A stretch of 64,000 nt of DNA from Coriobacterium glomerans PW2 (lineage in GTDB: Bacteria; Actinomycetota; Coriobacteriia; Coriobacteriales; Coriobacteriaceae): contig NC_015389.1 of assembly GCF_000195315.1 (NCBI RefSeq), positions 1,984,001 through 2,048,000 on the forward strand, given 5' to 3'. Positions within the stretch are counted from its first letter, which is position 1. The number at the start of each line of letters is the position of its first letter. A model generated the notes under the pieces. It saw only the letters and a list, made by a program, of their open reading frames with translations, did no database searches and was not told the origin of the DNA. The position numbers were made by a program, and so were the translations under genes. Positions 1-9,984 of the stretch are shown piece after piece.

Positions 1-2
1 AC

Positions 3-632
3 TACAAGATCGGCGATCGTCTGCCTCGGGAAGCTGCTCTGGTAAAAGCTTACAACGCCAGTCGAATCACGATTCGCCGTGCCTTAGATGAGCTCCGAGC
101 AGAGGGACTGATCTATAAGATTCAAGGTGCCGGTACCTTCATAAAAGATAATGAACCCCGTGCTGAGCGACAAGCGATAGCCCTTGACCTCATTGATCTC
201 AGCACTGTCGAGATCGAGGTTGTCGATTTTTCTGTAGTCAGGCCATCCCCCAAAGTTAAAAGTATCTTGGGAATCAACGATTTCGATTTTGTCCACGACA
301 TCAAGAGACTGTTGCGACGTGAGAAACTGCCCGTCGCCTTCAGCCACATCTGGATGCCGATAACGTTGGTTCAGGGTATGCGCATGGATGCAATAAGAGG
401 CTCTCTCTATGATTTTTTGCGTGGTGATCTGAAGTTGACTCCGAATTCGGCGACACGACGTTTCACAGTTGCCGCTGCCACGCCTGATCTGCGCACTATG
501 TTGAATGTGGAACAGCGCTCGCAACTGCTGAAGGTCTCACAACGTTCTTACCTGTACGATGAGCGGATGTTTGAGTACAGCGAAACATTTATCGCAACTG
601 ACCGCTACCCGCTTGTGCAGTATTTGAATTGA
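3..632 (+). CDS. GntR/HutC-family transcriptional regulator (5' partial)
   Basis: The reading frame is already open at the window edge and runs to a TGA. The first residues are the end of a GntR winged helix: YKIGDRLPRE, then the recognition helix ASRITIRRALDELRAEGLI and the wing GAGTFI. The remaining ~140 residues form a UTRA effector domain (RRLLRREKLPVAFSHIWMP, then FSETFIATDRYPLVQ-type ending), which in HutC-type members binds a sugar phosphate. The first part of the DNA-binding domain lies outside the window. It sits directly upstream of a PTS EIIC and an esterase on the same strand, so it probably controls them as a local repressor. The effector is unknown. Confidence 0.88.
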   Translation, partial: YKIGDRLPREAALVKAYNASRITIRRALDELRAEGLIYKIQGAGTFIKDNEPRAERQAIALDLIDLSTVEIEVVDFSVVRPSPKVKSILGINDFDFVHDIKRLLRREKLPVAFSHIWMPITLVQGMRMDAIRGSLYDFLRGDLKLTPNSATRRFTVAAATPDLRTMLNVEQRSQLLKVSQRSYLYDERMFEYSETFIATDRYPLVQYLN

Positions 633-654
633 AAGGACCTCTCTTTATACTTAG

Positions 655-666
655 TTGTTATAACAA
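655..666. promoter_or_regulatory. palindrome TTGTTATAACAA, candidate GntR operator
   Basis: A perfect 12-bp palindrome lies just after the GntR gene, about 220 bp before the EIIC start, in an AT-rich stretch. GntR/HutC proteins bind short AT-rich palindromes, so this is a plausible operator for the neighbouring regulator. The rest of the 633-886 gap shows no gene. Confidence 0.3.
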
Positions 667-886
667 TTTCATTATATTGATTCAATCCTTTTTAAAGGCT
701 ATATTAGTGTAAATTGCGGCTCCATTATAGAAATCGAAAGGAGTTGTTATGACACATTTATTGTTCGCTTTCGCTCGATCCGGTGCGAATAGATCAACTT
801 GAAACACAAAACCATCGATCATCAAATTCAGAGCTATAACAGGCGTGAATTCCTTCATGCACACGATCGAGAGAGGTTGATCAACG

Positions 887-2272
887 ATGGCGAACGAAGG
901 CAACCTAGCTAAACTCCAGGGCGGCTTCATCAAGACGGCGGGTAGAATAGCCGCGAGCAAGCTCCTTCTAACACTGCGGGATTCATTTATTCTGATCGCC
1001 TCGGCATCGATGATCGCCGGTTTTGCGACCATGCTGTCGTCGGTCTTCATCGATCCCGCCAATGGTCTCGTCTTTGGCAAGCAGGGACTTCAGATCGGAA
1101 GGCTGATCAGCGGCTCTTGGACCGCATGGGCGGATTCAGGCTTTTATGCGGGCCTTCAGTCGACTCAGAGCATCATCGCTCTTATCGCGAACGGATCTCT
1201 AAACCTGTTTTCACTTCTAATCGTAATGGTGTTCTCCTATATCCTATCCCGCAGATACTATCCAAAGAACAAAGAGCATATGATTTCCGTGCTGTATGCA
1301 ATGGGTGCGTTTTTCATCTGCGTGCCTTGGCAGTTCGACTTTGCCAACAACGAGCAAACAGTCAATGTCACCAACGCCATCAGTGGCACTTACCTCGGAA
1401 CACAAGGGGTCTTTGCAGCGCTGGTGATCTCCGGCGCAGCCGTCGTGATCTACAACGAGATCTTGAAGCGAAACATAACGATCAAGATGCCGGAATCGGT
1501 GCCACCTGCAGTCGCGCGCAGCTTCGAGTCCCTCGTTCCCGGTCTCGCCACGATGCTGTTTTTCGTCTTCGCAACGAGCCTCTCCCATGGATTAGCGGGC
1601 AAATCCGTCCCCGACCTCATGCTTTATGCTTTGCAAAAGCCAGCACTTGCGGTTTCACGTACGGCGGCTTTTGCTTTCGTATCCCAATTCACGTGGTCGC
1701 TGCTGCAGTGGTTCGGAATCCATCCGTCCTCGATCTGGTCTCCCATCTTCGGACTGACTTGGAATATCAATGACACGCAAAACATGCTGGGGCAGGCGCA
1801 TCACCTTTATTCAACCATCTTCATGAATTTCTCCACAGTGGCCGCAGGTACGTGCTCGCTTGCCCCCGTCTTGGCGATCATAATCGCCTCTCATCAGAAA
1901 TCAGACAAGAAGCTCTCAAAAATCGCTCTGATGCCAGCGGTATTCAATATATCGGAACCCATCACCTTCGGTTTGCCGATCGTGTTAAATCCACTGTATG
2001 CGATCCCATTCATTATCGCGCAACCTCTATGCTTTTACATCGCGGTCTTCTTTACCCAGATCGGGTTCGTCGGCGTCATCACAAACAGCGTACCATGGAC
2101 CGTGCCGACCATACTGTCGGGTCTGCTGTTCACGGGATCGATCAACGGTGCCATCGTTCAAGCGATAAATCTGACTGTCGCCACGCTGATCTGGATTCCC
2201 TTCGTGAAGATGTCGAATCGCATCAATCTGCGGAAATCTGAGCAGATTACAGCCAGCGACCAAGCTGCCTGA
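887..2272 (+). CDS. PTS EIIC component, lactose/cellobiose family
   Basis: A 461-residue integral membrane protein with about ten hydrophobic segments, the translocating subunit of a phosphoenolpyruvate-dependent sugar PTS. The conserved EIIC stretch NISEPITFGLPIVLNP lies near residue 350, preceded by the HP-x-S loop (FGIHPSSIWSP) near residue 285. Both are typical of CelB/LacE-type EIICs, usually specific for beta-glucosides or chitobiose. The ATG has GAGAGAGG about 9 nt upstream. No IIA or IIB domain is fused or adjacent, so it must borrow these from elsewhere. The esterase gene follows after 27 bp, probably in the same transcript. Confidence 0.92.
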   Translation: MANEGNLAKLQGGFIKTAGRIAASKLLLTLRDSFILIASASMIAGFATMLSSVFIDPANGLVFGKQGLQIGRLISGSWTAWADSGFYAGLQSTQSIIALIANGSLNLFSLLIVMVFSYILSRRYYPKNKEHMISVLYAMGAFFICVPWQFDFANNEQTVNVTNAISGTYLGTQGVFAALVISGAAVVIYNEILKRNITIKMPESVPPAVARSFESLVPGLATMLFFVFATSLSHGLAGKSVPDLMLYALQKPALAVSRTAAFAFVSQFTWSLLQWFGIHPSSIWSPIFGLTWNINDTQNMLGQAHHLYSTIFMNFSTVAAGTCSLAPVLAIIIASHQKSDKKLSKIALMPAVFNISEPITFGLPIVLNPLYAIPFIIAQPLCFYIAVFFTQIGFVGVITNSVPWTVPTILSGLLFTGSINGAIVQAINLTVATLIWIPFVKMSNRINLRKSEQITASDQAA

Positions 2273-2299
2273 CTCACGGCATATCGAGAGAGGACCTGA

Positions 2300-3793
2300 A
2301 TGTCACGCGGATTGATTCTGTCGCCGTTGTTCAGCGACAACGCGGTGCTGCAAGCTGGACGACCGATCAATGTGTTCGGATGGTCGGCCGCCGGCACGCT
2401 GATCAGTGCGAGCCTTGATGATGTTCACCGAGAGACCGTTTCTCCGAAAAGCGGCAAATGGATCGTCACATTCCCTGCTCGCGGGTATGCCGATCATGCC
2501 GAATTGCACGTCAACGACAGAACCACCTTTGTATCCAGACAGGTTTTTATCGGCGAGGTATACCTCTTCGCAGGTCAGTCGAACATCGAGTACAAGATGT
2601 GCGATGAGGCAGAGTTCCAGTTTGAATATGCCGATTTCGATCTCGATAACGTCAGTTTCTACTACACGCCACAGATCGAGTTTGAACATGAACTTTCTCT
2701 CACGTGGAGCGACGAGCCAAAGCCTCGCTGGCGAAGTTTGCATGCGGACAATCTCGGGTCTGTCTCCGCCGTGGCATACTATGCCGCCCGACTCTTGGCC
2801 AACGCCCACCCGACGTGTCGGGTGGGCGTTCTTGAGTGCTTCAAGGGTGGAACCAGTGCCTCGTGCTGGATCTCTGAAGAAAACCTGGCGGCGGACCCGC
2901 TGCTTGACGAAACATATCTGATTCCGTATCACCAAGCAATCAATAACAGGACCGCTGCGGATTTCGATCAGGCGGATGCCCGCTACCGGTCGATTCTCGA
3001 TACCTACAACCAAAAAAAGTCGCATTTTGCCCGTACGCACCCCAACATGAGTTTGGAGCAGGTGAAATTCCATGTCGGACACACCCCGTGGCCGCCGCCG
3101 ATGCGACCGGAGAGCTTTCTGCGACCCAGCGGGATGTTTCACACCATGCTCGAGAAGACCGCTCCCTATACGGTAAGGTCGATTGTCTGGTATCAAGGCG
3201 AAGGAGATGCTGATCACGCTGCGGCCTATGAGCGCCTTCTTCGCCGACTGCTGTCTGAATGGCGTCGGGAGTTCCGCGACCAGGAAGTGCCCATCTATCT
3301 CATCCAGCTTCCCGTCTACTCGGATGTCGCACGCGGCGCTTGGGCTGAGATTCGATTAGCCCAGCTTCAAGCTGCCATTCAGCTGAACGACGTGAGATTG
3401 ATCTGCGCTGTGGATACCGGAGAGCCCCACAATATCCATCCGGAGCACAAGCGCACCATCGGCGAGCGGCTCGGAGCCGCCATGTTGGAAGGCAGCGCTA
3501 CCCCGCTCGTGCAAGGCTATCAAGTCCGGGACACCATGATCGTGCTGAATGTCAACTATGCTCGCGAACTCGTCATGCGTGAAGGCGACTCTGTCGAAAT
3601 AGAGGTCGGGGGCAAATGGAGGAATGCAAACATCACCATCGCCGGTACGCGCATCATGATTGATGATCCTGGCGCCACCGCTGTACGATACGCGTATCGC
3701 AACGTGCCGGTTCCTTCATTTTTTAATGAGCGCGGATGGCCTCTGAGCCCATTTTTGATTGACTTGGGCGAGGCCATTTCTCGATCTAGCTGA
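2300..3793 (+). CDS. sialate O-acetylesterase-like SGNH hydrolase
   Basis: A 497-residue protein of the SASA/SGNH family that removes O-acetyl groups from sugars. Block I is FAGQSNIEYKM near residue 92, with the nucleophile serine in GQSN. The oxyanion/second block is SIVWYQGEGDA near residue 297, as in sialate 9-O-acetylesterases. A DTGEPHNIHPEHK stretch near residue 375 supplies the catalytic Asp/His. No signal peptide is seen, so it likely acts in the cytoplasm on sugars imported by the preceding EIIC. The ATG has GAGAGGAC 5-7 nt upstream. The substrate could be an acetylated plant oligosaccharide rather than sialic acid, since no sialic acid genes are near. Confidence 0.85.
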   Translation: MSRGLILSPLFSDNAVLQAGRPINVFGWSAAGTLISASLDDVHRETVSPKSGKWIVTFPARGYADHAELHVNDRTTFVSRQVFIGEVYLFAGQSNIEYKMCDEAEFQFEYADFDLDNVSFYYTPQIEFEHELSLTWSDEPKPRWRSLHADNLGSVSAVAYYAARLLANAHPTCRVGVLECFKGGTSASCWISEENLAADPLLDETYLIPYHQAINNRTAADFDQADARYRSILDTYNQKKSHFARTHPNMSLEQVKFHVGHTPWPPPMRPESFLRPSGMFHTMLEKTAPYTVRSIVWYQGEGDADHAAAYERLLRRLLSEWRREFRDQEVPIYLIQLPVYSDVARGAWAEIRLAQLQAAIQLNDVRLICAVDTGEPHNIHPEHKRTIGERLGAAMLEGSATPLVQGYQVRDTMIVLNVNYARELVMREGDSVEIEVGGKWRNANITIAGTRIMIDDPGATAVRYAYRNVPVPSFFNERGWPLSPFLIDLGEAISRSS

Positions 3794-4002
3794 TCTCGCT
3801 TCGGGTTTCATGGCGGCGCTCGACGAGCATCTCCGCAGAAACCGGGACGGTCGCATCAGGACGAAGGCTGGAACGAGCATGATGGAGCGAGGGCGGAGGC
3901 TCGGGATCGTCGTCTGAGCGTCGCCTGCTCGAGATCGAAAAGAGCTCGCAGGGCTGAGGCTGGGAAGCGTTTAACGTGTCTTCACCATCCCCTGTTTAGA
4001 TA

Positions 4003-5175
4003 TTAGTAGTTTGGGTCAATCCAGTTTTTTGCCATAGCGCGACTAGCATCCCATGAATCCCATCCGTACCAAGCCGGCTCGTTGATCGTATCGATGGATA
4101 ACTTATACGTCCAGTACATGTGTCCCTCACCTTGATTCCATGCAGTGATCGAGGCACGCCACAAGGTCTGATAGATCTCTTCTAATTCACTTTTTGTTAG
4201 GCTGCGGGTTCTGCTGAATTCTTCTTGTGTCGGATTGATGCCACCTTTGGTATCTGTGCCAACAGCGTAGGAATTGAATAAGGACCATTCACCAACAAAA
4301 ACATCAACGTATTTCGCAACTTCGGAAATCTCTTTGCCTAGCCCTGCAATGAATACCTTGTAACCTTCTAAGGATTGTTCCGTACCCGCTAATTCGGCCA
4401 TCATGATATATTGGTGGGTATCTAACATGACATTTTTAAAATCATTTCGGATGAAAAACTCTTTCCAAGCGTGTAATTGGAATCCATCATGAAAAACGAT
4501 CACATGTTCATCTCTTAAGTAGCTGCGCATTCGATGATACGCATGCTGATAGAAGGTTTGTAAAAAGGAAAGAGTAATTGGGGCGCTACCCTCCGCCAAC
4601 GTAGCATCACGTGCTGGAAAGCGTTCCATTGGGCTCATACTATTCCAGACTTCACCTTCCGTAATGGGCTCGTTTAATACTTCGATCCCCCACAATGCTT
4701 CATGCCCGGCATATCTTTGTGCCAGCCGCTCCAAAACCGTCAATTCAAATTCAACTTCTTCTGGCATCTGCGCCCATCTGACTACACCTGAAAGACCACC
4801 ATTGTCGAAACCATTTTGGCCGAAAGGTGCTGTATGTAAATCAATTAGAATTTTTAAATCATAGGCTTTAGCCCATGAAAAAGCTTTATCTAAATAGTCG
4901 ACACATCCAATAAAAGGCGCACGGTCACCAAAAACAAAGTAGGGAACTGGAATGCGGACCGTGTTGAAGCCAGCTGCTGAAATTCGTAAGAAATCAGCTT
5001 CTGTAATGAATGATTCTCGGTGAACCAAGATTCGTGCTTGATATTCAGGTTCAGGTAGATCATATGCTAAATAGTATTCGTCATTGGCGGGTGCCCCTTG
5101 AAAAAGACTAGGAGCCATCCATTTTTCCAATACGAGCCAACCACCGAGATTGACGCCTCTCAGTTTCTTTTCCAT
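4003..5175 (-). CDS. GH5-family beta-glucanase (exo-1,3-beta-glucanase-like)
   Basis: A 390-residue glycoside hydrolase of family 5. The N-terminus GVNLGGWLVLEKWM is the signature of the exo-beta-1,3-glucanase branch. The acid/base Glu is E169 in EVLNEP and the nucleophile is E296 in FVGEWSL. There is no signal peptide, so it is probably intracellular and acts on imported beta-glucosides. The start is the ATG at 5175: AAGGAG ends 7 nt before it, and it begins 1 nt after the stop of the upstream MFS gene, so the two are translationally linked. An upstream in-frame ATG at 5199 lies inside the MFS gene and is unlikely. Codon use is much AT-richer than in the chromosome around it. Confidence 0.9.
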   Translation of the reverse strand: MEKKLRGVNLGGWLVLEKWMAPSLFQGAPANDEYYLAYDLPEPEYQARILVHRESFITEADFLRISAAGFNTVRIPVPYFVFGDRAPFIGCVDYLDKAFSWAKAYDLKILIDLHTAPFGQNGFDNGGLSGVVRWAQMPEEVEFELTVLERLAQRYAGHEALWGIEVLNEPITEGEVWNSMSPMERFPARDATLAEGSAPITLSFLQTFYQHAYHRMRSYLRDEHVIVFHDGFQLHAWKEFFIRNDFKNVMLDTHQYIMMAELAGTEQSLEGYKVFIAGLGKEISEVAKYVDVFVGEWSLFNSYAVGTDTKGGINPTQEEFSRTRSLTKSELEEIYQTLWRASITAWNQGEGHMYWTYKLSIDTINEPAWYGWDSWDASRAMAKNWIDPNY

Positions 5176-5176
5176 C

Positions 5177-6385
5177 TTATATCTCCTTCTGAGCAGCAAG
5201 GGTTTTTTTGTTATCGGATGCGAGAAAAATAAAAATCACCGCAATGACCGCCATGATTCCTGCAGCGATTCGCACTTGCATGAGTGCGGTTGTCACACCT
5301 AACAGTTGGCTGATAAAGTTTATGATATAAGGTGATGAAAAAGCCCCCAAATTGCAGGCCGCCATTGCCAACGAGACTACGAGATTATTTGCTTTCGGTT
5401 CTACATCGCTAAGGATGACGCTGTACACATAAGGAACTACTAAATTGGAAAAGTAGACCACCACTAAACCAATAAAGAATATAGTCATTGTTGGTGCCAA
5501 CGTAATTGTAAAGAAACCAATCATTGCTACAACAATTACAACTACTGGGGTGAAGCGCTTTAGAATTTGGGAGATTCGACCAAAAGCCAACGAAATTAAA
5601 CCACTAGAAATACTGGCGATCGCTAAAGCGGTTGAGAGAAAGCCTTGATTTGGCAACGCCAATTCTTGAATAAGTAACGATGAGGAGGTGATGATCACCA
5701 TTAGACTAGTAAAGAATAAAAACAGAGTTAGGATCCCAAGACTGACATTTAAAGGCAATTGTTTCATACTGATAACGTTTGACGGGGCTGTTGCTGCTTC
5801 TATCGATTCTTCTTTGGCGTTTCGATATCCGAGGATGAACAGGAAGAAAATCGGTATGATCACCATGTAGACCAAGAATGAAGCTTGCCATGAGATGTTC
5901 AGAAGTAAGCCGGCAACAAAGGTTGTTAGACTATTGCCCAGTGTCATTATTGCTGATTGAATGCCCAGTAAATTCTTTTGTTCTGAATCTGAAAAATTAT
6001 CCCCAATCAAAGACACCGTCATCGAATTAAAGAGACCAAGTCCTGCGCCAAACAAAACGCGAGCAAATAGAATCAGTTTAAAATCCATGGTAAAGGCCGG
6101 TAGGATGCCGCCAATCAAAGCAGCGAACAAACCTATGCAGACCGTTCGCTTCTTGCCGAGCTTTTTGATAAACCAAGGGCTTAATAGAATAAAGATCAAG
6201 ATCGCCATTGAAGGCAGCGTTAAAATGGATTGGACCTCAGCTATCGTTCGGTCAGAAAAATCGCTCATTATAAAAGATATCGATGCAGCTACTGCGCCTG
6301 CAGCTTGCACGATCAATGACAGACTCAAAATCCCGATTTTTAACGGCAATCGACTTTTGATTGATATTGAATTTACTGCAATCAC
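5177..6385 (-). CDS. MFS transporter
   Basis: A 402-residue major facilitator with 12 predicted membrane helices. The MFS loop after helix 2 is recognisable as WFIKKLGKKRTVCIG (around residue 75). It probably imports a beta-glucoside or oligosaccharide that the next gene (GH5) hydrolyses. The start is GTG with a strong AAGGGGGA site 7 nt upstream. The pair MFS-GH5 is divergent in role but co-directional with the AraC gene upstream. A cre-like site lies ~85 bp before the start. Low GC and AT-ending codons mark it as part of an imported island. Confidence 0.88.
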   Translation of the reverse strand: MIAVNSISIKSRLPLKIGILSLSLIVQAAGAVAASISFIMSDFSDRTIAEVQSILTLPSMAILIFILLSPWFIKKLGKKRTVCIGLFAALIGGILPAFTMDFKLILFARVLFGAGLGLFNSMTVSLIGDNFSDSEQKNLLGIQSAIMTLGNSLTTFVAGLLLNISWQASFLVYMVIIPIFFLFILGYRNAKEESIEAATAPSNVISMKQLPLNVSLGILTLFLFFTSLMVIITSSSLLIQELALPNQGFLSTALAIASISSGLISLAFGRISQILKRFTPVVVIVVAMIGFFTITLAPTMTIFFIGLVVVYFSNLVVPYVYSVILSDVEPKANNLVVSLAMAACNLGAFSSPYIINFISQLLGVTTALMQVRIAAGIMAVIAVIFIFLASDNKKTLAAQKEI

Positions 6386-6467
6386 GCGAATTCCCCCTTA
6401 ACATAGTCCACGGTAGTTTCTTTAGGGTTATCCTATGAGTGTTTGCATTGCGATTATCTTTTTTCTG

Positions 6468-6482
6468 CTGCAAACGCTTTCT
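6468..6482. promoter_or_regulatory. catabolite response element (cre)-like site
   Basis: CTGCAAACGCTTTCT matches 14 of 15 positions of the Firmicutes cre consensus WTGNAANCGNWNNCW. It lies between the AraC gene and the MFS-GH5 pair, so CcpA-like repression in the donor lineage is likely. Whether a LacI/CcpA-type protein reads it in this host cannot be seen. Confidence 0.5.
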
Positions 6483-6637
6483 TAGGGTTAATCATAAAGA
6501 ATGAATTCATGGCTTGAAATATCAAAAAGGGGAGGAAACTTACCATTTTTATCAGAAGACGAATAAGAGCGATAGGTATAAAGTGGTTTCAGCGCAGACG
6601 AAAACGCGATTCCTATTATTTGACGTTTGGTAGCCAG

Positions 6638-7537
6638 TTATTTTGCTGCTTCTAACTGAGCACCTCGATAATCTTTTGGAGACATGTTGGCCCATTTCCT
6701 GAATTGTCTTGTAAAGTGGGCGGCATTTCGATAACCAACGATCTCTGCGATTTCACAAATTGCCAGTTTGGGTTGATGAAGATAAAACTTCGCTTGATTA
6801 AATCGAAGTTGATCTAAATATTTTTTTGGGCTACAAGAGTATACTTTTTTGAAAGCCGTCAACATCGTACTATTGCTGATATTCAACGAGTGGGCTGTAT
6901 AGCTCATCGAAAGCAATTCTTCGTTTTCTTCAGAAGGATCTTGAGTATACATACGGAAATTTTGTTGAATCGATTCTGCAATTGATTTCGCTAAGACAAG
7001 GGAGGTGCTGTCCGTATGAGACAATTGCAGCTTTTCATCTTCTACATAATCCAACAAGGCGCTCATCAATTCTAACAGTAAAATTTCAATAGCGATTTTT
7101 TCTTTTATACCGAAGTGATCATTTGCTAAGAACGCAATGAGATGCTGAAGAATCTGAGAAATTACTTGATACGCAGGGTTTGCTTTCTTTAGTAAAAGCG
7201 GGCAATGCATTAATAATTGCTGTTGGACTTCGGGCTCATCGAGATCAAAATGCATACAGAAATACTCCAACCCTTCCCCTGAAACACAAGTGTTTTCGTG
7301 GGCCCTACCAGGAGGTATCAAGATGACATCATTTGCAACAAAATCGAACTGACTAGCTTCGAAGATCGTTCGTTGCCTTCCAGCAATAATCAACATGATT
7401 TCAAAGGCAAAATGGGTTTCTTGCGGTGCGCGCCATCCTGAAAGAACCTTTTGCTTGTGTCCACCAAAGGTTTTCAAATTTATATCAATATCTGGTAGTT
7501 TAACGAGTTGTTCTAGCCATTCAGGTGTTGGGTTCAT
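6638..7537 (-). CDS. AraC-family transcriptional regulator
   Basis: A ~299-residue regulator. The N-terminal half is an AraC-type cupin sensor (FEIMLIIAGRQR, then IPPGRAHENTC). The C-terminal ~100 residues carry two helix-turn-helix units: ISNSTMLTAFKKVYSCSPKKY, then ICEIAEIVGYRNAAHFTRQF. The start is set at the ATG at 7537, with AAGGAG 10 nt upstream; the longer frame from 7648 has no ribosome site. It is divergent from the GH43 gene and upstream of MFS-GH5, so it is probably the sugar-responsive activator of both. It belongs to the AT-rich island. Confidence 0.88.
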   Translation of the reverse strand: MNPTPEWLEQLVKLPDIDINLKTFGGHKQKVLSGWRAPQETHFAFEIMLIIAGRQRTIFEASQFDFVANDVILIPPGRAHENTCVSGEGLEYFCMHFDLDEPEVQQQLLMHCPLLLKKANPAYQVISQILQHLIAFLANDHFGIKEKIAIEILLLELMSALLDYVEDEKLQLSHTDSTSLVLAKSIAESIQQNFRMYTQDPSEENEELLSMSYTAHSLNISNSTMLTAFKKVYSCSPKKYLDQLRFNQAKFYLHQPKLAICEIAEIVGYRNAAHFTRQFRKWANMSPKDYRGAQLEAAK

Positions 7538-7732
7538 TCGGTGCAAACTCCTTATTTGCAGAAATGGTAATTTTTCGCTTCTTTTTGATATGCATTCTGT
7601 CTTGATAGTTTCGTAAGATGGATGTGCCAATTGAATAAATGACATCATTTTAGCGTATTAATCTGTAGCTAATAAGAAACAGGCAGCGTTTCATTACAAA
7701 ACGAGTCAAAAGAAAGAATAGGGTGGAAGCTT

Positions 7733-9391
7733 ATGACAACGATTAAAAACCCAGTTATCCCTGGGATGGCTCCAGACCCGTCAATTATTTGTATTGATAA
7801 ACGATACTATATCGCAACCTCAACATTTCATTGGACACCTTCGATTCAGCTTTTTGAGTCAGCGGATCTTGCAAATTGGCATCTCATTGGTTCCGCCTTA
7901 AACAATGAAGAAGTAAACTTATGCGGGACCAATACACCTGCTGGTATCTGGGCACCTCATTTATCCTATGACTCAGAGACGAAACGAATTTGGCTTGTTT
8001 ATTCGCATATGGTCAATATGGCTGGTCGCGAGTTTAATGCGGATACCTATGCGATTTGGGCAACTGATATGCGTGGCCCTTGGTCAGAACCCATTTATTT
8101 CACTTCACTTGGTTTTGATCCAGCATTGTTTCATGACGATGATGGGAATCATTATCTAACTATTTTAGAGTGGGAAACAAGAGAAGGGTATCAGGCGCCT
8201 GGGCATATCGTCATCGCAGAAATCGATCTTTCTTCAGGTGAATTAATCTCACCTTGGCATAGAGTGACGAAAGGATTTACTACAAGGGGCTGCGTGGAAG
8301 CACCTCAAATCTACAAGCATTGCGGTACTTATTATTTACTTTTGGCCTCCGGTGGTACTGGCTACGGCCATGGCGTGGAGATCGGTCGGTCAAGCTCAAT
8401 TTTTGGTCCTTATGAACCCCATCCTTCCGGTGAGCCGATCCTCACCTCATCTCCAAGACATCTTTTTTCTCTGGGAGATCCCGATGCCGGACATTTTGAA
8501 ATGGTCAATCCCGACTCACCGATGCAAAAAGCGGGCCACGGATCTTTGGTTCATACTCATACCGATGAATGGTATATGGCTCATTTGATGTCGCGACCAT
8601 TAGAAGGGAAGCTATTAAACCCGCTTGGACGAGAGACCTCTTTGCAGAAAATGTATTGGACCGAGGATAATTGGCTGAGGATGGCTGACGGAAGCAACTT
8701 GGCAAAAATGTCCTTTATGGGACTTGCTGGGGTTCCAATTGAAAAAGAACAGCTCACAGATTTGTATGATTCGTTTGAAAAGAAGCAGTATTTGCCTCAA
8801 TTTATGACTCCGTATCGTCAACAAAATCAGTCATGGGTAAGCACTCAAAAACGGAAGGGATATTTGCGAATCTATGGTGGGAATTCCTTGTTCTCACAGA
8901 TGAATCCAGCCATCATGGCGACACGCGCGACATCCTTTATCTATGAAGTGGAAACAATGCTCGAGTTTCAACCTAGGCATTACTCTCAAACAGCGGGACT
9001 TGGTCTCTATTATGACTCGAATAATTGGCTGTATACGCATCTGACATATTTAGAAGAAAAAAACTGCCCGTACTTAACCATCATGCAAGCAAAGCTTGGA
9101 CAAAGAATCGAATATGTAAACACCCGCATACTTGTTCCAGGGGGCCATGTCATTTTGAAGATCAAATACGATCATGGTGCGGCAGCCATATTCTATCGTC
9201 TAAGCGCTCAAGAACAATGGCAGAGTCTGGGACAGGAGTTGGCGGTCGAATACCTTTCTGATGAGGGAGTCAATGGCATACCCGGAGAAATCGGCGGTTT
9301 CACCGGGTTATTTAGTTTTATTGGTGCAGTGGACGCGTTTCAACACCAATCTTATGCAGATTTTGCTTATTACAAAGTGACCAATCTATAA
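7733..9391 (+). CDS. GH43-family beta-xylosidase / arabinofuranosidase
   Basis: A 552-residue enzyme with the five-bladed GH43 catalytic domain followed by a C-terminal beta-sandwich (from ~residue 340; RATSFIYEVETMLEF). Catalytic residues are visible: base D15 in MAPDPS, pKa modulator D129 in FDPALF, acid E189 in CVEAPQIYK. The opening NPVIPGMAPDPSI and ATSTFHWTPSI is typical of the xylosidase-like GH43 branch. No signal peptide is present, so it acts on imported xylo- or arabino-oligosaccharides. The start ATG has AGGGTGGA upstream. It is divergent from the AraC gene and low in GC. Confidence 0.92.
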   Translation: MTTIKNPVIPGMAPDPSIICIDKRYYIATSTFHWTPSIQLFESADLANWHLIGSALNNEEVNLCGTNTPAGIWAPHLSYDSETKRIWLVYSHMVNMAGREFNADTYAIWATDMRGPWSEPIYFTSLGFDPALFHDDDGNHYLTILEWETREGYQAPGHIVIAEIDLSSGELISPWHRVTKGFTTRGCVEAPQIYKHCGTYYLLLASGGTGYGHGVEIGRSSSIFGPYEPHPSGEPILTSSPRHLFSLGDPDAGHFEMVNPDSPMQKAGHGSLVHTHTDEWYMAHLMSRPLEGKLLNPLGRETSLQKMYWTEDNWLRMADGSNLAKMSFMGLAGVPIEKEQLTDLYDSFEKKQYLPQFMTPYRQQNQSWVSTQKRKGYLRIYGGNSLFSQMNPAIMATRATSFIYEVETMLEFQPRHYSQTAGLGLYYDSNNWLYTHLTYLEEKNCPYLTIMQAKLGQRIEYVNTRILVPGGHVILKIKYDHGAAAIFYRLSAQEQWQSLGQELAVEYLSDEGVNGIPGEIGGFTGLFSFIGAVDAFQHQSYADFAYYKVTNL

Positions 9392-9984
9392 CATAAGATT
9401 GATTTGTGTTTTCAACGCATATTTAATATGCAGCTCCTAACTGTCGTTCGAATAGAAAGCTTGTTTTTAATTTTGGATCTGTCAGTCGATCACATCATTA
9501 ACCGACTCGGCATGGATCGACAGACTTCCGCGTTGGGCCCGGTGCCGATCTAGAGGGAGGCGACCATCCCGTCGAGGCGATCGATGAGAAGCGATGGAGA
9601 GACCTTACCTGACTGACCGAAGAATCCGGTCAGATCGGTGAGCCGCCTCTCTCGGTGTTCTTCCCAGAGAAGTCTCGTGCGATAACGTCGTCCGGAGCGG
9701 TCGCGATCTCGCCTCACATGCAAAGCGCCTTTCGTTCCCCTCGTGCCTCACAATGAGTCGCCTCTCGGCCATGATCGAGGCCACCGCCTTCTCCGACGCC
9801 ATCTCATCCTCTTTTTTAGCGGCTCATGAACAGGTCGGAAACCGTATCTCACCTCATTTTAATGGAACGGCCCCGCGATGCGGATTCTGAAATCAGCGCA
9901 GCAGTCGGGGGGAGGGCGATCGCCTCGTGTCGGCGACAGCGTCTGCTGCGCGAGACAGTTATGCCGACCTGCCCGTGGGATCTC
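9392..9984. other. intergenic stretch, no gene recognised
   Basis: About 590 bp in which base composition climbs back from AT-rich (to ~9.48 kb) to the GC-rich host level, marking the right edge of the imported island. A 65-codon minus-strand frame (9605-9802) has AGAGGATG before its ATG, but its sequence resembles nothing I know. I see no terminator, tRNA or integrase. Confidence 0.5.

Noticed and set aside
9605-9802. 65-codon minus-strand frame with an AGAGGATG before its ATG
   Set aside because: Arg-rich, no known similarity, no operon context; not enough to call a gene.
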